A DNA stretch of 64,000 bases. It comes from Dromaius novaehollandiae (taxonomy: Eukaryota > Chordata > Aves > Casuariiformes > Dromaiidae). Below are positions 25,566 to 39,533 of the stretch, piece after piece. Location of the stretch: positions 148,137,517 to 148,201,516 of the forward strand of contig NC_088099.1 in NCBI RefSeq assembly GCF_036370855.1, written 5' to 3'. The position numbers and the translations under genes were made by a program. The notes below the pieces were generated by a model. That model worked only from the letters and a program-made list of their open reading frames with translations. It was not told the DNA's origin and ran no database searches. The first letter of the stretch is position 1; every line of letters starts with the position of its first letter.

Positions 25566-25867
25566 TATTTTGTTATTTATACACATGTATAAAATACACA
25601 AGTAGAAGAATTGTCAAAATGATGCAGGAACAACATAGGTATTGCACAACAGATGTGAGCTTTGCCTTTCTTGCCAAATGGTAGCCTCAGGAACTTAAGA
25701 GCGCAAGAACAAATTTCTTGATGTTTTAGGAAGAATGATGAGAAAGTAAATGAGGGGTGAAACCACTGCTGGGATGTGCTCTCTGTAGCAATGGCTCATT
25801 GAAGGAATTTATTAATATGTATTTTTCTGTTTTTTTTTTTTTTTTTTTTCCTTCTCTCTAATTGTAG

Positions 25868-25963
25868 AGGATCACTGTGCTCATTTGCATCTTAAACCTT
25901 GGGATTCTCCTTCTAGCTGTCTTGCTTTTCAAAATAGTGCTTGCCTTCTGCATCCTGAAATAA
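25868..25963 (+). CDS. Possible alternative terminal exon of PIP4P2 encoding a hydrophobic helix
   Basis: A near-ideal acceptor (more than 15 T, then CCTTCTCTCTAATTGTAG) is followed by 31 open codons beginning RITVLICILNLGILLL and ending at TAA 25961-25963, which overlaps an AATAAA (25959-25964). The frame is closed by TAG immediately upstream, so it could be translated only after splicing. Joined in phase 0 to exon 6 it would replace TM2 of PIP4P2 with a different membrane helix. I do not recognise the peptide. It may equally be unused genomic sequence; transcript evidence is needed. Confidence 0.35.
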   Translation, partial: RITVLICILNLGILLLAVLLFKIVLAFCILK

Positions 25964-27699
25964 AGCAGGCTGGTGCTGTGCAGAAAAATCATCTACTGCT
26001 TTTGTAACTTAAGGGAGAAAAAAACGCCTGGGTATAATGTTAGATTAATGAAGCAGAGAAATTCAAACTTTTTTGCCTGTGTGAAACTACATTGCCTATC
26101 TTGTGTTTCTTCTTTTTCTCCTCATCTTTCTGAACAGGTGGGAAAATAAATGGACAACATAAAATCTGTATTGTCTGGATCAGGATAATTGCACAGTGCT
26201 AGCTACTGTTTCCTTTTGCAAGTGAACCATTATCGTTATTTCTATAAAATTTGAAATGCACTTTACATTTCAACCACTTTTTTGATACTTAAGAATCATG
26301 ATACTTAAGTGTATAAGAAAGTGATCAGTAGAACTTGCTTGGGATTCTACAAAGGACTTAAATAGATCTGAATTTTTGGAGCAGGCTTGTTTGGAGACTG
26401 TCGTGACATTCTGTGATAGACTACAACTTGGTCCGCACAGTTTTCTGTAAGCTTTACTTTTAAAAAAGAATCCCTCACTGTGCATACTGTCAACTAAAAA
26501 CTTTTAGCTTTATTAATCACTAATTTATTTTGTTGACTGTTAATGGTCTCTTCCTTGACCTATTATTTTGTGTTAGGTGGGAGATGGAGCTTTTAAAATT
26601 CTCACGTCCAGGTTTTCTGTTCTCACTTTCCTGCTTTCCCTTCTCTCCCTCCCACCAAAAAAAAATCATATAATTTAATGTTGCTGACTAGGAAATACTT
26701 CAGACCCTAAAAACTTTATTTTTTTTTAATTATGAACGTACTGATAAGTGTCTTAATGTTTTTGGTCTGTATCCCTATTACACATTGATGTGTTTTATTT
26801 TAAAATTAAAGAGGAGAGGGTAGCATTTCTGAAAGTGTATGTCACTTGATTATCAGGAGGTCTTTGTCACAAGCAGTGTGGAGAAAAAAGCTAGAGGTTT
26901 CAAATCTACTAGATATGAAATTTACCATGAAGTGCTTAGAGAAGTTACTGAAGCAACCTTAGTGCCATTCATGCTTACTGTTGAGAAATCAATGATGAGC
27001 AAAACGTGCCTTTTCCTCTTCTTTCAAACATAATGTATCTCTTTACAAATAGAGGGAAAGACAAGGGGGCAGCTTTAATACCAGTTATGAGAAAAACCCT
27101 GTAACTAAACGTAAGGACTCTACTAATTAGTAGATGAGTAGAAGCAAATATGATTTGTCATGTTAGATCAATTTAACTGCCTTTTCTGTCAGGGCAAAAT
27201 ACTGCACTTTATGCAAGATGGCCTCTAATCATTAGTAAGGCTTCTGAAAATATTTGTGAAGTGTTGTTCTAAGCAATCTTGAAAAGCATACCTCAGTAAA
27301 ATTACTCCAGGGAATGCAAAATTCAAAGATAGTCTGATTATTAAACTAGAAAGATATAGCAAATACATGTTAGCTATTTGGAACTCTTTAATATTTTTGT
27401 AATGTTAGTGTGCTCTTTACATCTATTTTATATGCAGCTGATAGAAACTGAGAGCAAGCTGAATGACAGGATGAAAAGTCAAATTAAGTTCTTAAATTGA
27501 GGGGAAAATACAATTACATAAAATCAATAGCAAAATTCCGTAGCTGGGAAGGAATAATCAACTAATGCATCACAAAACGAGCCTGGGCTGACAATGTAAT
27601 GCTCACCCTCTCTGTGCCAGGATCATGCTGGGATGGGAGCACTGGCTAGAAAAGATGAAATAATCCTTCTCTTTCTCTCTTTTATTAGGAGACAGCAAC

Positions 27700-28060
27700 A
27701 CAACTAAGGCTTTCCAGCTTTGGGTGATGCATTTCAAGATAGATATGAACTGACTGTTTCTAATCTGGAAGACAAAAAATAACTGAAGATGTCGGAAGTA
27801 TGATGTGCAAGGAAAGGCTGAGATAACTGAGAGGACTGACAAAGATACCTTTAAATAGGGAAAGGCTGCAGGAAATAACCAAAGAATAAGAAGTAGACAT
27901 GGAAAAGAAAAAAGACATAAATTGCAAAAGAGGCTTAGATTAGATTGGAAACTTAGGCAAAACTTTGTAACACTAAGAACAGTTAAAATGCTAGAATAGT
28001 TTGACATGAAGTCGGAACAACATCTGTTGGGAATGGGATAGACCTAGCTCTCCAAGGCTG
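27700..28060 (+). mobile_element. Ancient CR1-like LINE fragment
   Basis: Heavily diverged but still readable against CR1: TTTGGGTGATGCATTTCAAG, GCAAGGAAAGGCTGAG, GGGAAAGGCTGC, AGGCTTAGATTAGATTGG and AACTTAGGCAAAACTTTG appear in the order and spacing expected of the CR1 3' region, with the later CTGGAATAGGTTGCCC-like block blurred. It has no intact ORF. The 134-codon frame on the opposite strand (27603-28007) is its shadow. Boundaries are approximate. Confidence 0.6.
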
Positions 28061-31000
28061 TATCAAGAGAGGGAAATTCATGTCACACACAACCTCATTT
28101 TCTACTAAATTGATTCTGAGGCCCTTTTACTAGCTCTCTGCTAGCATCTGGTGCCTCAACCGCTGACCCAAAGTTCTGAAACTAGTGCCTCTGGATACTA
28201 ATCTAGCAATTAAGACTTCTGGAGTTTGTTTTTTTTTTTTTCCTTTTTGTCTTAGACCATCATATATTTAACAATATTTCTCTGAGACAATGCTGATCAT
28301 AAAGCATTTTTGAACAAGATACCCAGCTATGGAACCAAATTGCAGAGGACAGGATAAGTACAATTACTTGCCATATATAGAACTGCAAAGTCTTTTCCTC
28401 TGTGAAGGTTGTCTCACTGTATCAGTAATATAATACTGAAACAGCATTCTTCCCTTAGACCATATCAGAAGTTAAACAAAATAAAAAAAGCAGTAAAACA
28501 AAAGCCTGAACTTCACTAGTAGAGTTTTGCTTTGTAATGCTCACGAACCTCGTTCTTCAGAGGTATCAAAGATCAATGAGGATTCGCACTTTTTTTTTTG
28601 CATGAAAAATGTACAGATATGACAATGAGTAATGACTCTGCTTGGTTTCCATGAATCTGTAATTTTTTTGAGTTACAGAAATTGTAAATTTTGAAAGTTA
28701 TTTTACTGTTTCACATTTTTCGTTCAAAAAGTAGTACCCCATTGCCTTGTCTGTTCAGCAGTAGTTTGTAACAGCTTTTAAAATCCTTGACAATTTCAAG
28801 CATAGAAAAACTAAAGAAATCATGAAGAATGCAGCCCTGTAGAAGAGAGCTGCAGCTCAGTGCACCTGCTCAGTGACAGGTTACAGAGCAAGCTCAGCAG
28901 TTACTGCCAGCTTGGCTTGTGGCTTGGCAAGTAAGTATGTGCCAGCCAGGCAACAGCCCAGCTCGGGACTGCTGCTACCAGCCGTCAGGGGCTCTTATGG
29001 GGGCTGACGGTGGATGCATAACTGCGGGCTATGGAGGGAAATGCAAGGCACGGCAGGGCAGCGTCACAGAAAAAAGAACATGAGTTCATACGAAAACAAA
29101 TTTCATCCATGTAATTGTTTGTGAGGCAAATTGGCTGTTTATGCTTTCCAGCATCGTTTCAGTTAAACTGGCTTACTTTCCTACTTCTGATGTGTGTTTT
29201 AGACTTACTATGCCAGGAGCTAAGGTTTCCCTTTCAAAGAATATGTTGTGGAGAAATAGATCAGTGTTGAAAAAGTGAGTATCCTTTACTACTTGCAGTA
29301 GAAAGCTGTAATCATGACATGTGGTATAATGGATAAGTTTTGAGAGCTAGACTCTATAATAAATCCTCTCAATGCCAAAGTTTCTTTTCTTTCTAATGGA
29401 GTTACAAAATACAGTGGCCTCAGTAGACAAATGAGATTAAAATGTTCCCAGTTCCTTGGTTTTCCAGTTGAGTCTATCCCTGTACCATGGTTCAGCAGCA
29501 ACATGGTACTGCCAGAGAAGTCTGAGGGACTGCATTGTACACAGATCACTGAAAAAAATCCTAGTTAAAGACAGCCCTTAGGAAAAAAAAGGGGAAAAAA
29601 AGTGCCTCCTTAATTCACATATTTTTCAGTGATTTTATTGCACATTTGAGAAGCAGCAGATTGTGTGAAGGTGAAGGAACAAAAGGCTGGGGGGTCATGA
29701 AGGTGAAGGGAGAGAGGAACTTAATCCCATTTAAGACGTGTGCAAAATGTTCTTATGGTCATTTGACCCAGCAAGAAAAGAATATCTAGGCTCACTATTT
29801 CTTACAGATATACTCACAAAGGGCTTTTATTTCAGAACAATAAGCCTACTTGTTAGCTTGACTAGCTAACAAATCATCATACATTACACTCCATTGGAAG
29901 CTGGAAAAACCTACCCGGGAGGTGTTGCAGTATCACTTTCTCTGCTTTTATATTCTTATGTAGGCGTTTTCTTTTGGCTGCTTTTGGAAATGAGACACTG
30001 GGCTAAACAGATCTTTGATCTGAACCTGTATGGCTGTTTATTTATTTACTTATTTTTTTAATGGTCAGATTATTAGTAAGGAGTATGTTCAACTAAATTT
30101 TGTGAACAAAAGTATGATAGAGTATGGCCTGGAAATTGCTGATCCTGATGAAGGGTTGTATATCATTGCAATCATAAGCATAAAAAGGTTATCAAATGGC
30201 TTCATCAAGATCAGTTATTGTTAACAATGGCTAAAAAATAAAACTACATGAGAAGCATACGTTCATAAAGACAGCTGCAGACTATGGCTTTATCAAAAAA
30301 ACTTATTTTGTAATGGAGAAACAACTACTTATTTCAATATTCTTTTGCATAACTATCAATTTGCAATTACATGGTTATAGTTTCAACTTAAATGCATTGC
30401 TTAATTTTTTTTTTAAAAAGAGGCTGTGCGAAGAGACTGAGGTTAGGAAAAGACCTTTGAGGGTGTAGCTCTTATTTCTCTTGAAATATTTACTAGAGAA
30501 AATGATGTGGCTGGTGGAATTTCAAGACTAATTTGAGCAAGAACTGTGTGAAAAAGAGGTTGCTAATTAGGCTTACAGGTCCAGGCCTAATGACATACAG
30601 CCTATTACCTTCCCTAATAAGATCAGACTGAATTTCTAATATTTCCAAAGCAACATCTCTAAACTTTCAGTGGTATTTAATGAGGTATACACATGTATAA
30701 TGCATCTTTCCTAGCATATTTTAAATCATTTGTTTAAAAAATTATTTGCCCCAAACTTTTGCCTAAGTAATATTTTTGGAGTATTTTTGATTGTTTTTAT
30801 TTTTGTAATGTGAATATTCTATTTTTGTGTTGTGATATGACTAATTTTATTTCTGAAACTAACCATAGCCTGCAGTATCTGCCAGTTTCTGAAGTTATTC
30901 TTTTAAAAATACATTGAATTTTTGCCTGTTTAGAGGATGCTTTTATAGCATATTGAACATAACATCCAACTATTTCAGAGGTAAAGCATAAAGCACCTTG

Positions 31001-33404
31001 AAGAAATGGATCTTTAGTAGTAAGATTTCTATTGAATATCAATTTGAAGGGTATAATGCACTTCCCAAAAAAACTAAGAGCATGGAAGCTCTTGCCCTGA
31101 GCAGGCTGCATGGCAAGGAAGCCCAAATGCCCACCAGGTAAACCAACAGAAAGGGTGCGGGTTTTCACAAGTTCTGTGTCTGTATTTCATCAAAAATGCA
31201 ATCACCCTAGGAGTCTGCCATTTAAAAATTTGAGTTTGATAAATTGGCATTCTCTGTGTCAACACCCCAGTCAGAAAATAATCGACTAGCTCTAATCAGT
31301 GCTGAAGAGGACTGTAAGAACCTACACTGCTAGTTACAGTTTGTGTACCCTTGTTATTGAGGAGTAAGAAAATACCACTCTACCTTCCCTTTAACATAAG
31401 TATGGATTATTGCTATTTTGAGCAAAGGGTCAAAGGATTACAAAACATGCTTTAAAAAGTTATATTTAATTTATGTAACATTTTCATTCTCTGAGATCTA
31501 ATTGTCTCTTATCTCTGTTTTGATAGTTAAAACACTATCAAACATTAATGTTTTAGATCAAAATTTTCCATTCCAGGTGTCTGCCTCAGGCAGATTTTCT
31601 GTGCAGTTTCAGTTTAAATAGTACTATTTTTCCAGGAAGGAGGAAAAGCTGTGTATTTGCTCATGCTTAAAACTACATAGCCAGAAAATTCCAGCTATCC
31701 CTACCCCATTCTTTGGAGTGATTTTGCAGGATCAGTTGGCATTATGTTGGACATGTTTTCAACTCCCCTGTTAAAGTGAGCAGAAATATGACTGAGTTAT
31801 GAGACTTTGAAAAATTTCGCCTATGTGTTCTCAGTAGTTGTTTGTTAGCAGCTGCCAGCAGAAATCTCAGATGATGTATTTTATGTTGGGCATTTCCTGT
31901 TTCTTCAGGATGGGTCAAAGAGTCTTTACGTGATTCGTTACAGGGGTACAGGATATGGTTTTCTTTTAACTCCTGCCACATCTGAAAGAAGAAAAAGGCT
32001 GTCTTCTCTTGTATTGCAAAGTACTCTGTTGGCAACTGCACAATATGAAAGAGAAAAAAATTAACAAGGAATGTTATGATGAAGTAGTTGCCTAGATGGG
32101 GATAGTGATACAAAAACAGAGATAGAAAGCAGAGTCTAAGAGCCAGGCTAAGAACAGGAATGGAGGAAATGAAACTAGAGAAAAGGAGGAAGAAATGCCT
32201 CATCACTTCTTATGAACACTAAACTCTGCTTAAACCAGCCTTTATTCAGGCTGCTACTTTTTTGTGGGGGATGCCTTTTGGCATAGTATCTAATCCATAG
32301 AGCATAGCATCCTCCCTGACAATTTTAGCACGCACAATCATTGCCACTTGACTTCATAGTACAGGGATGAAGATGGAAAGAACATGGGTTAAGAGCTCGA
32401 CTTCCGGGCTTTCTCACGCTGCGGCTGTCTGCATCTATCTACGGTGTAGCATGCAACAGGGACTTGAACAGCTGTAGGAAGCAAGACCTCCCCCTCTGAG
32501 ATTAGAGCATACTTGCGTGCCCCACAAATTCACCTCCTTCATCGCTTCCCTGCTGTGCGACCAAGAGACCTTGCAATTCCTGGCAGAAATGATCTGAGCT
32601 CAACAGCACCTAGGCACACAGTACAAGCCCCAGGAGAGGGGGGGAGCCAGTATAAATTTTGGAGTTAAATCCCAAGGGCCAAAACAAGCAGGAAACAAGA
32701 ACTGCAATCTTAATTTTGCATTTCTTAAATTATAAATGATCAACTATTACTCTACAAAGCTTTTATATGCAATGTTATGTTTAGAGTATCTAAACTGGAA
32801 ATTAGGATGGTAACAGAGCTAAGAAAAATTGTTAGAAGTGCATGCGTGGTACAAAAAAAGGAAAATAGACAGAACTCTGAGCAAAACTTAAGCTATCACA
32901 AAGAAGGGGTTATGCATCACCATTATGCATTAATCTCTTTCTCAGTTTGTGTGCAGTCAGCCGTCTTTACCGTGCCGACAAGGTTAATGAAACACCACTG
33001 AAAGCATCACTGTGTACACACTGCCTTATACGGTGCCAGTATGAGAACTGTCCCCAAATTCATGTACTTTATTCTGATTAGAAAAACACTAAAGTGGTCT
33101 CATTTACATATTGCTGAACAGAACAGATGCTATAGGTTTCCTGAATAGAAATGCAGATTCTCAGGATTTTTCAAAATACTTCCAGTTTTGTTTAAAATGC
33201 CCTGTCATGAGTATCAGAACTGACCCACAATAGATTTCACTGACCAGTGTGCTTGCAGGAAATCAGCATGTTTTGCAACTGTTCATGAAAAAGAGAACAC
33301 AACCTCACAAAATGTTGAAAAATAAAATGTAGCATCTACTTATAGCAAAACCTCAGCTGTATAAACATACGCGTGATTTATTTTGCAAAGGCAGCAATGT
33401 CATA

Positions 33405-33455
33405 GTCATAAAATGCTACTTAGTTCTGGTATTAAATCCATGGCAGGAAGCTTAG
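33405..33455 (+). repeat. Diverged dispersed repeat, copy 1
   Basis: The block AGCAATGTCATAGTCA, then TGGTATTAAATCCATGGCAGGAA about 25 nt later, recurs in altered form about 3.2 kb downstream (36602-36660). This suggests two old copies of one element. The family is not recognised. Confidence 0.4.
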
Positions 33456-36400
33456 TTAAAAGATTTTTTTTCCCCAATAACCAAAGTAAAAATTAGTGAG
33501 AATAAACCTTTTTTCTCCATTTTTGTTTTACAGTAAAAAGCAGAAAAGATAACTAATTTTAAAACCAATTTCATTAAACCAGAACAAAAATACTCTGCAG
33601 CCCTTTTGTTTCAATGTAGTTTAAAAACAGGCTACAGCTAAAATAAATTTCCCACAATTTAGTGCAACTGGCTATATGTAATTTAAGTATGTACATTCTT
33701 ATTTAAAGAAATCCAAGTGGAAAGGTTGAGGTAGATCTCATTCTGGGAAGAAGCTAATGAAAGCCTTCCAATTCAGTTTCCTACATGATGAATTATAGAA
33801 GAATATTGTTGTTTCCTCTAATTCAGACTTTGTCAAATAAGCTACTCTATTTTCCAAACTTATAGCATTACGAAGACAGAGCAGGTCAAGAGTGGAGAAC
33901 TGTGATGGTACACTTCACTGCATATGGGAAAAGCAATGTTTTTCTCATGCACAGATAGCACAGCACTGTGTGTTGTGTGTGATAGTTTGCCCTTTTCTAC
34001 AGAAGAAATAGCCTGGCCCTGTAACAGTAACCAAACAGTACAGTGATGACAGCAAGAACGTCTAGCATTGATGGAAAAGATATTACCATAATAGAATTCA
34101 TAATCCTATTATGTCCAAGCTACCTCATGTATTTTTAATATAGCAATAAGTACATTGGACTATTGCTAATACTCACTTGCATTTTGAGAGTAGGCAGAGG
34201 AAGAAGAGAATGACAAAATTGACAATGTAAATGTTTACATTTATGAAATTTAATTTACATCCATACCAGGATTATCTGCTTTTAGATCCACACTTGTAAG
34301 TGCACAGGTTTGCTGTCTGAACTAGCAAGCCTGAATAGATTTCTCAAATAGCAGCAGATCCTGATTTTGGTTTGAAGGAAAGTCTTGCTGTGAGCTGATT
34401 TAATGAGCTAGAGATCAGTATTCAGGTGGCTGACTGAACATGTAAGTTCTTTATTTATTATTTATGGAATCTCTGTCATTCTTCTAAGTTTATAACCTGT
34501 TTTAAATGGATGAGGAATATATACTTGAATGAATATAACCTTTTTTTTTTCAGTTTTGATACTCTTTAAAATAGAGTGAAATGGAATATTTTCTGTTTAG
34601 TACAACTATCTACAATATAGTTTCTATGATTATATTGCCAAGATTGTTTGGAATCAAGACATCAGACGTTAGGATTAACTTCTCCTACAACATGTGAAAG
34701 AATGGTACTGCTATTAAGAGACCTATACCACTGATTCCAGTTATGATTGTAGAGCTTCAATTCCAGATAGGGAGTCTAGGCCCTGTTTCGGTTTTACTGT
34801 TTTTTAAAAAAAATTAACTCTATGTTTGGTTAATGGCATCAACAACGATTTTGTTTCAGTAGTGCCCCTGGTCCTTATTCTCATCTGCTGTTCAGTGACC
34901 CTTGCTTTTTCCCTACCTTTGTGAGTGTTTAAGAGGAGCACAGTAAATTACAGGATAAGATCCAGAACATCTGGGAGAAGGAAAACCACTTTCTTGGCCA
35001 GAACAACCCGCTGTGCCAAGTTATGTAACCAGACCAAATTTGATGAGTCCCTACAATGAAGTGGAAGATTAGATGACTGAGAGTAAGTAAATGATAGGTG
35101 TATTGGAGCATAAACTATACTGTTTCTGGCCTCTATTAGCAGGGTAATCTCCGGTAGGGAATGCCAAAACTCGTAACACATTAATTTTCCCTTAATACAC
35201 TCTTCACTTACCAGAAACTTCCTACTGTCAAGCAGTTAAGTAACTACCAATGCAGGGAGCTGTTTCATGAACACTATCAAACTACTACTTCTGGCAGAGG
35301 AAAGAAGGCCACTAAGTGGACATTCAACACCTCCATTGCTAGCCTTTCTTCTGTACTCCTCTTTGTTGTTGTTTCTCCAGTCACTTCAGTGCATTAGCTT
35401 GGTTCTCTCATATTAATTGACATTGCAAAAGATCAGTTCCATGCAGTTAATCACAGAATGGTGATAATAAATTTTCACTGTATCAGCACACAGAATAGGC
35501 AGATTATGTCTATATTGCAGGTGTATGTCCCAGCTATGTCCAGACCCCATTTTAAGACAAACCTCAGGCTCCCAGTATTCTCCCTCCCCCTGCCTCTTCC
35601 TTGCACTACTTCCAGCACCAGTTGGGTGTGTGAACTGGAAAGGAGCTGCAGGGTGCTGCAGTAGTTTTTCCTGTCCTTTCCCAAGATTAGAACATGTCTG
35701 CTAGATATTACATGAAGCACTACCTGTCCTGTGATATAGATAAAGATGCAAAGACAGAACTGACTAGAAAGCATGTTTTGGTGTAATGGTTTTCAAAGCC
35801 TGATACGTGTACACACATAGAATACAGAGGCTGAGATGACCTGTTACCTAATGGAGAAAGATCAGTATGTCTGGAAGTTATACTTCGATGCTAACAGTTT
35901 GTCATTATGAGCTCTGAAATGCACATCACCAGCTAGAAGAACAGAATGGACTGACTTATGACAAATACTAACTTTAAAGTTATAGAAATATGAGTATTTC
36001 TCTTGTAGTAAGTTAAAATTTAAATGGCAAAGTAAATTACAAACTTTATTCTGATTCTTGATAAACCAGCCACACCTCATATCTAGAAAAAGCTAAATGA
36101 TGTCAGAGTTCTTTCATTCTCATATTTTGCTAATTTGCATTTACTCATTTTACAATAATGTGTTTTAAGATGACAAAAAAGAATCTGATTTCCCAGGGTG
36201 CATGCAATACATTAATTTTCAGTTTAGCTATTCTTATCCTCATATACGCCTGAACACTTAGTTATACTATATTGAAATCATATCTCTCATTGTGTGTAAA
36301 TTAATTTTTAAACAATTGTGCTAATCATCTTTCCCCACATCTGTCATATAAACAGATTATTAGAATCATAATCGCAATCTAGAGAAACTTGAATACACAG

Positions 36401-36601
36401 TTTTAATGTGTGTAATTTTTATAACTGCTACTTTTTTGCACAGTTAATATTTGTTTCCTCATTACCACATTCCAAACTTTGGTCTTCTTTTCTGTTTTTC
36501 TCTTGGTCCTGACTCTCCTGTACCACTTTTCTGTATCTCTGTTTACCAGTAGAGGTCTTGGTGGTATTTGCGGAATGATGTTGTATACTGTGAATCTAAA
36601 A

Positions 36602-36660
36602 GTAGCAATGTCTTAGTCACAGGGTATTGTATACTTCTGTTATTAAAGCCATGGCAGGAA
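36602..36660 (+). repeat. Diverged dispersed repeat, copy 2
   Basis: AGCAATGTCTTAGTCA, then TGTTATTAAAGCCATGGCAGGAA about 25 nt later, is the counterpart of the block at 33405. The similarity fades on both sides, so the ends are not defined. Confidence 0.4.
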
Positions 36661-39533
36661 TCTAGATTAGTATGTGAACAAAACTAATTCCCATGACTGA
36701 AATACAGAAAAGCAAAATTCAGCATCCTATTGCAACAGGAGCAGATTTTTCTCACTGTTTTGTTTAAGATTCAGAGAGTAACTCAAGCATCATTGAAGCA
36801 TTTTAGGTTTTCACCTAATTCAGCTATGATGAATACAACAGATACAAGAATTCAGAGAAAGAGAACCAAACACCAGGTGTAATTCTGGCCCAAAGAAAGA
36901 AAACGAAAGCAAAACTTACACTAAATTCATTAAGCCACAATTTCAAAATTCTGTTCTCCCAAGGCAAACAGAACTCTTCCAGGATAGTATTATCAACTAT
37001 TAAATACATGAGTTTCTTTTCCTGTATTTACATAAAAACATGCAATTGGAATACATGTACTGTGTTTCTTTATGCCTATCTACTACCAAGTATATGTGTA
37101 CATAGATTACAGAGCTCTGTTCTGAAAGGTGATCACAGATGTGGATGAATTTTTGTTCAATCATTCTCTGTAAAAGGTTTGTAGGATCACATATTTTCTA
37201 ACCTTTTTTTCTTCTGCTTTTGTTAACAATAGAAATAAGCAAACAGTAGCCAGTTTGATTGTGCATATCCCCTTTTGTACACAGTTCATCAAGGTTAAGT
37301 GATCCCTGTTAGCAGCAGCCTAGCAGTTTTCCTTCTCTAAGGAACAACAGTCCCATGGTATCTTCTTCTACGTTATCTGACACAAACATATCAAAACAAA
37401 ACTTTCTACATCTGAGATGTGCCCTCTGCAAGCTAGTTCCTTCAACAGAGGCACAGAAGAGCATACCAACACCAGAAGGACAACATTGAGAAGTGTTGCC
37501 AATGCTGCTGCAGGCGGCAAGCGCGGACTCTGCCATGGAGATGAAACCTCTGTGAGGTAACAGATCCAGCAGGTTCCAGTGGCATTTCTGGCTCCTCGGC
37601 CTCCTGTCCCGCTAGTTGCTTCTGGGACCCTCCTTTGTGAATTTCAGAGCCTACAAAATAAGGTTAGTTGCAATTTTGATGTTCAGTGTCTGCAGTTATA
37701 GAGAACATTCAGTTCACAAATCCTGAATTAACACACTGTTTTGTTTGGGTGCTGTAATCAACCTCTGTAACTCAGTAACACCATCGCTCAGCATTAAAAA
37801 TGAGCCAGGCAATCCTCCAAAAATTATGAGATTTAAAAATAATGAGTGTTTAAAAAGACACAATTTTTAGGTATCTTACATAGATATTTTTATTTATAAA
37901 ATTTTAATTTGCCATTTAGGGATTTTTGAGTACTCCTATGATGCATTTGATTCATGTTTTCAAGATTTATCTCCACATTCACAGACACTAGAAATTTCAG
38001 GGAAAAATATTGAGATTCTCTTATAATTACATGGTCCCAGAAAATTAATTTTAAAGAAAAATACAAAATCACAATCTAACAGAAGCATGGGATTGACGTG
38101 AAATGATCTGAATGTGAAGAAAAAAAATCTTCATGTATTAATGCACATATTATATGCTGAACTCCTGATCACTAACATACAAACCTTTTTCTAGTTACAT
38201 AAATGTTTTGTAAATGCTGATTACTGCAATAGCTTTGTCCCTTTTAATTCAACAGTTTCTCTAGTCAGTAAAAACAACGTTAATAATCATTATTTTATGC
38301 TGAACTACCAAATCTCAGAAAAACTGAAGAACGGCAACAGCATAGTAAATAGCTCAGCTTCAGAAATAGGCAGAGGGTAAAAAAGCTTTTGCATCCTTTT
38401 GCTCTGCTGCTGTCACAAGACTGGCAAGGCTTAATAAAGTCACTAGTTCAGCTGAAGTAGCCATTTCACAGACATAAAACTAAAATAACTATTCTGTATG
38501 CACATGAGTATGTATACGCATATGTTTTTGTCTCTCAGTGTTTGTTCCAGTGACAGAATAATAAAGCATATATTAAAAACAGCATTTTTTTTTTTACTTT
38601 GTGGTTAAATTACTTTGAAAGAGATTTTAGGAAAAAAAACCCTCTTCCAAAAAAGTAGTGCTAAATAAATCAAAGTGACACACAAAAATAGACTGATTTG
38701 GCTGCACAACTGAATGACAAATTACACTGAAAATGCAGTTGCAAGCATAAAAAGGCAAGTGTGCCCTTAGGCTAACCCAAGAGCCCTTTCATTTCAGAGC
38801 AAAGCCATTACTTTGCTATTAACCCATCCATCTGAAAACTAAAATCACGTGCAGTTATGATTACATGCTCATTTAGATGTGTGATTGCTCATTTTTACAT
38901 GTGCAATATGGGAATCCTCTTTCATAAATGCTTTATGCTTTGCTGAATCATATCTAGTAAAGGGAGTAAGTGTGACTGTGTGGCTCTTTCCAATCTACAG
39001 ACTTTGGCTGCACAAACAAGTATTTAAAAAAGAAAGAAATAATCTCTCTAATTAGTTTGCCAAGTAGAGAAAGCCAGTATTTTTTTTCCATAGAAATTTT
39101 TCCTTTTCCTTTTCCATAGAAATACATTCTATTCATGCATCCAAAAAGGCTTTAATATTCATAATGTTATGCTTTGTATGATCAATCTCTCTTGACTAGA
39201 CCTATCATTGGCTCTTAAAAACTAATTATTGCATATAACAGCTATTCAAGGGAACGTTAGATCTTCACCATGTAATGTAAGAATAGATCAAATGAAGTAA
39301 AAATATCCATCACAGCACTAGGATCATTCCAACGTCAGGAAAAATGGGAGGCAATTGGTCGTGTGGAAAAAAATGTTAACTGTTTTCATTTATTACAATC
39401 AGAAGCAGGATTCTCCCTAAGCACAGTTGAAGTACGAAGTTACAGCAGGTTTGCTGGGATCTACAAATGGCTGTGGTCCAGTGCTTCCTCTGCCTACGCC
39501 AGGATGCTGGAAAGCTAGCCTTGCTGCCATTGC

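Noticed and set aside
27603-28007. 134-codon minus-strand frame, Leu/Phe-rich
   Set aside because: It is the reverse complement of a decayed CR1 fragment; no protein family match.
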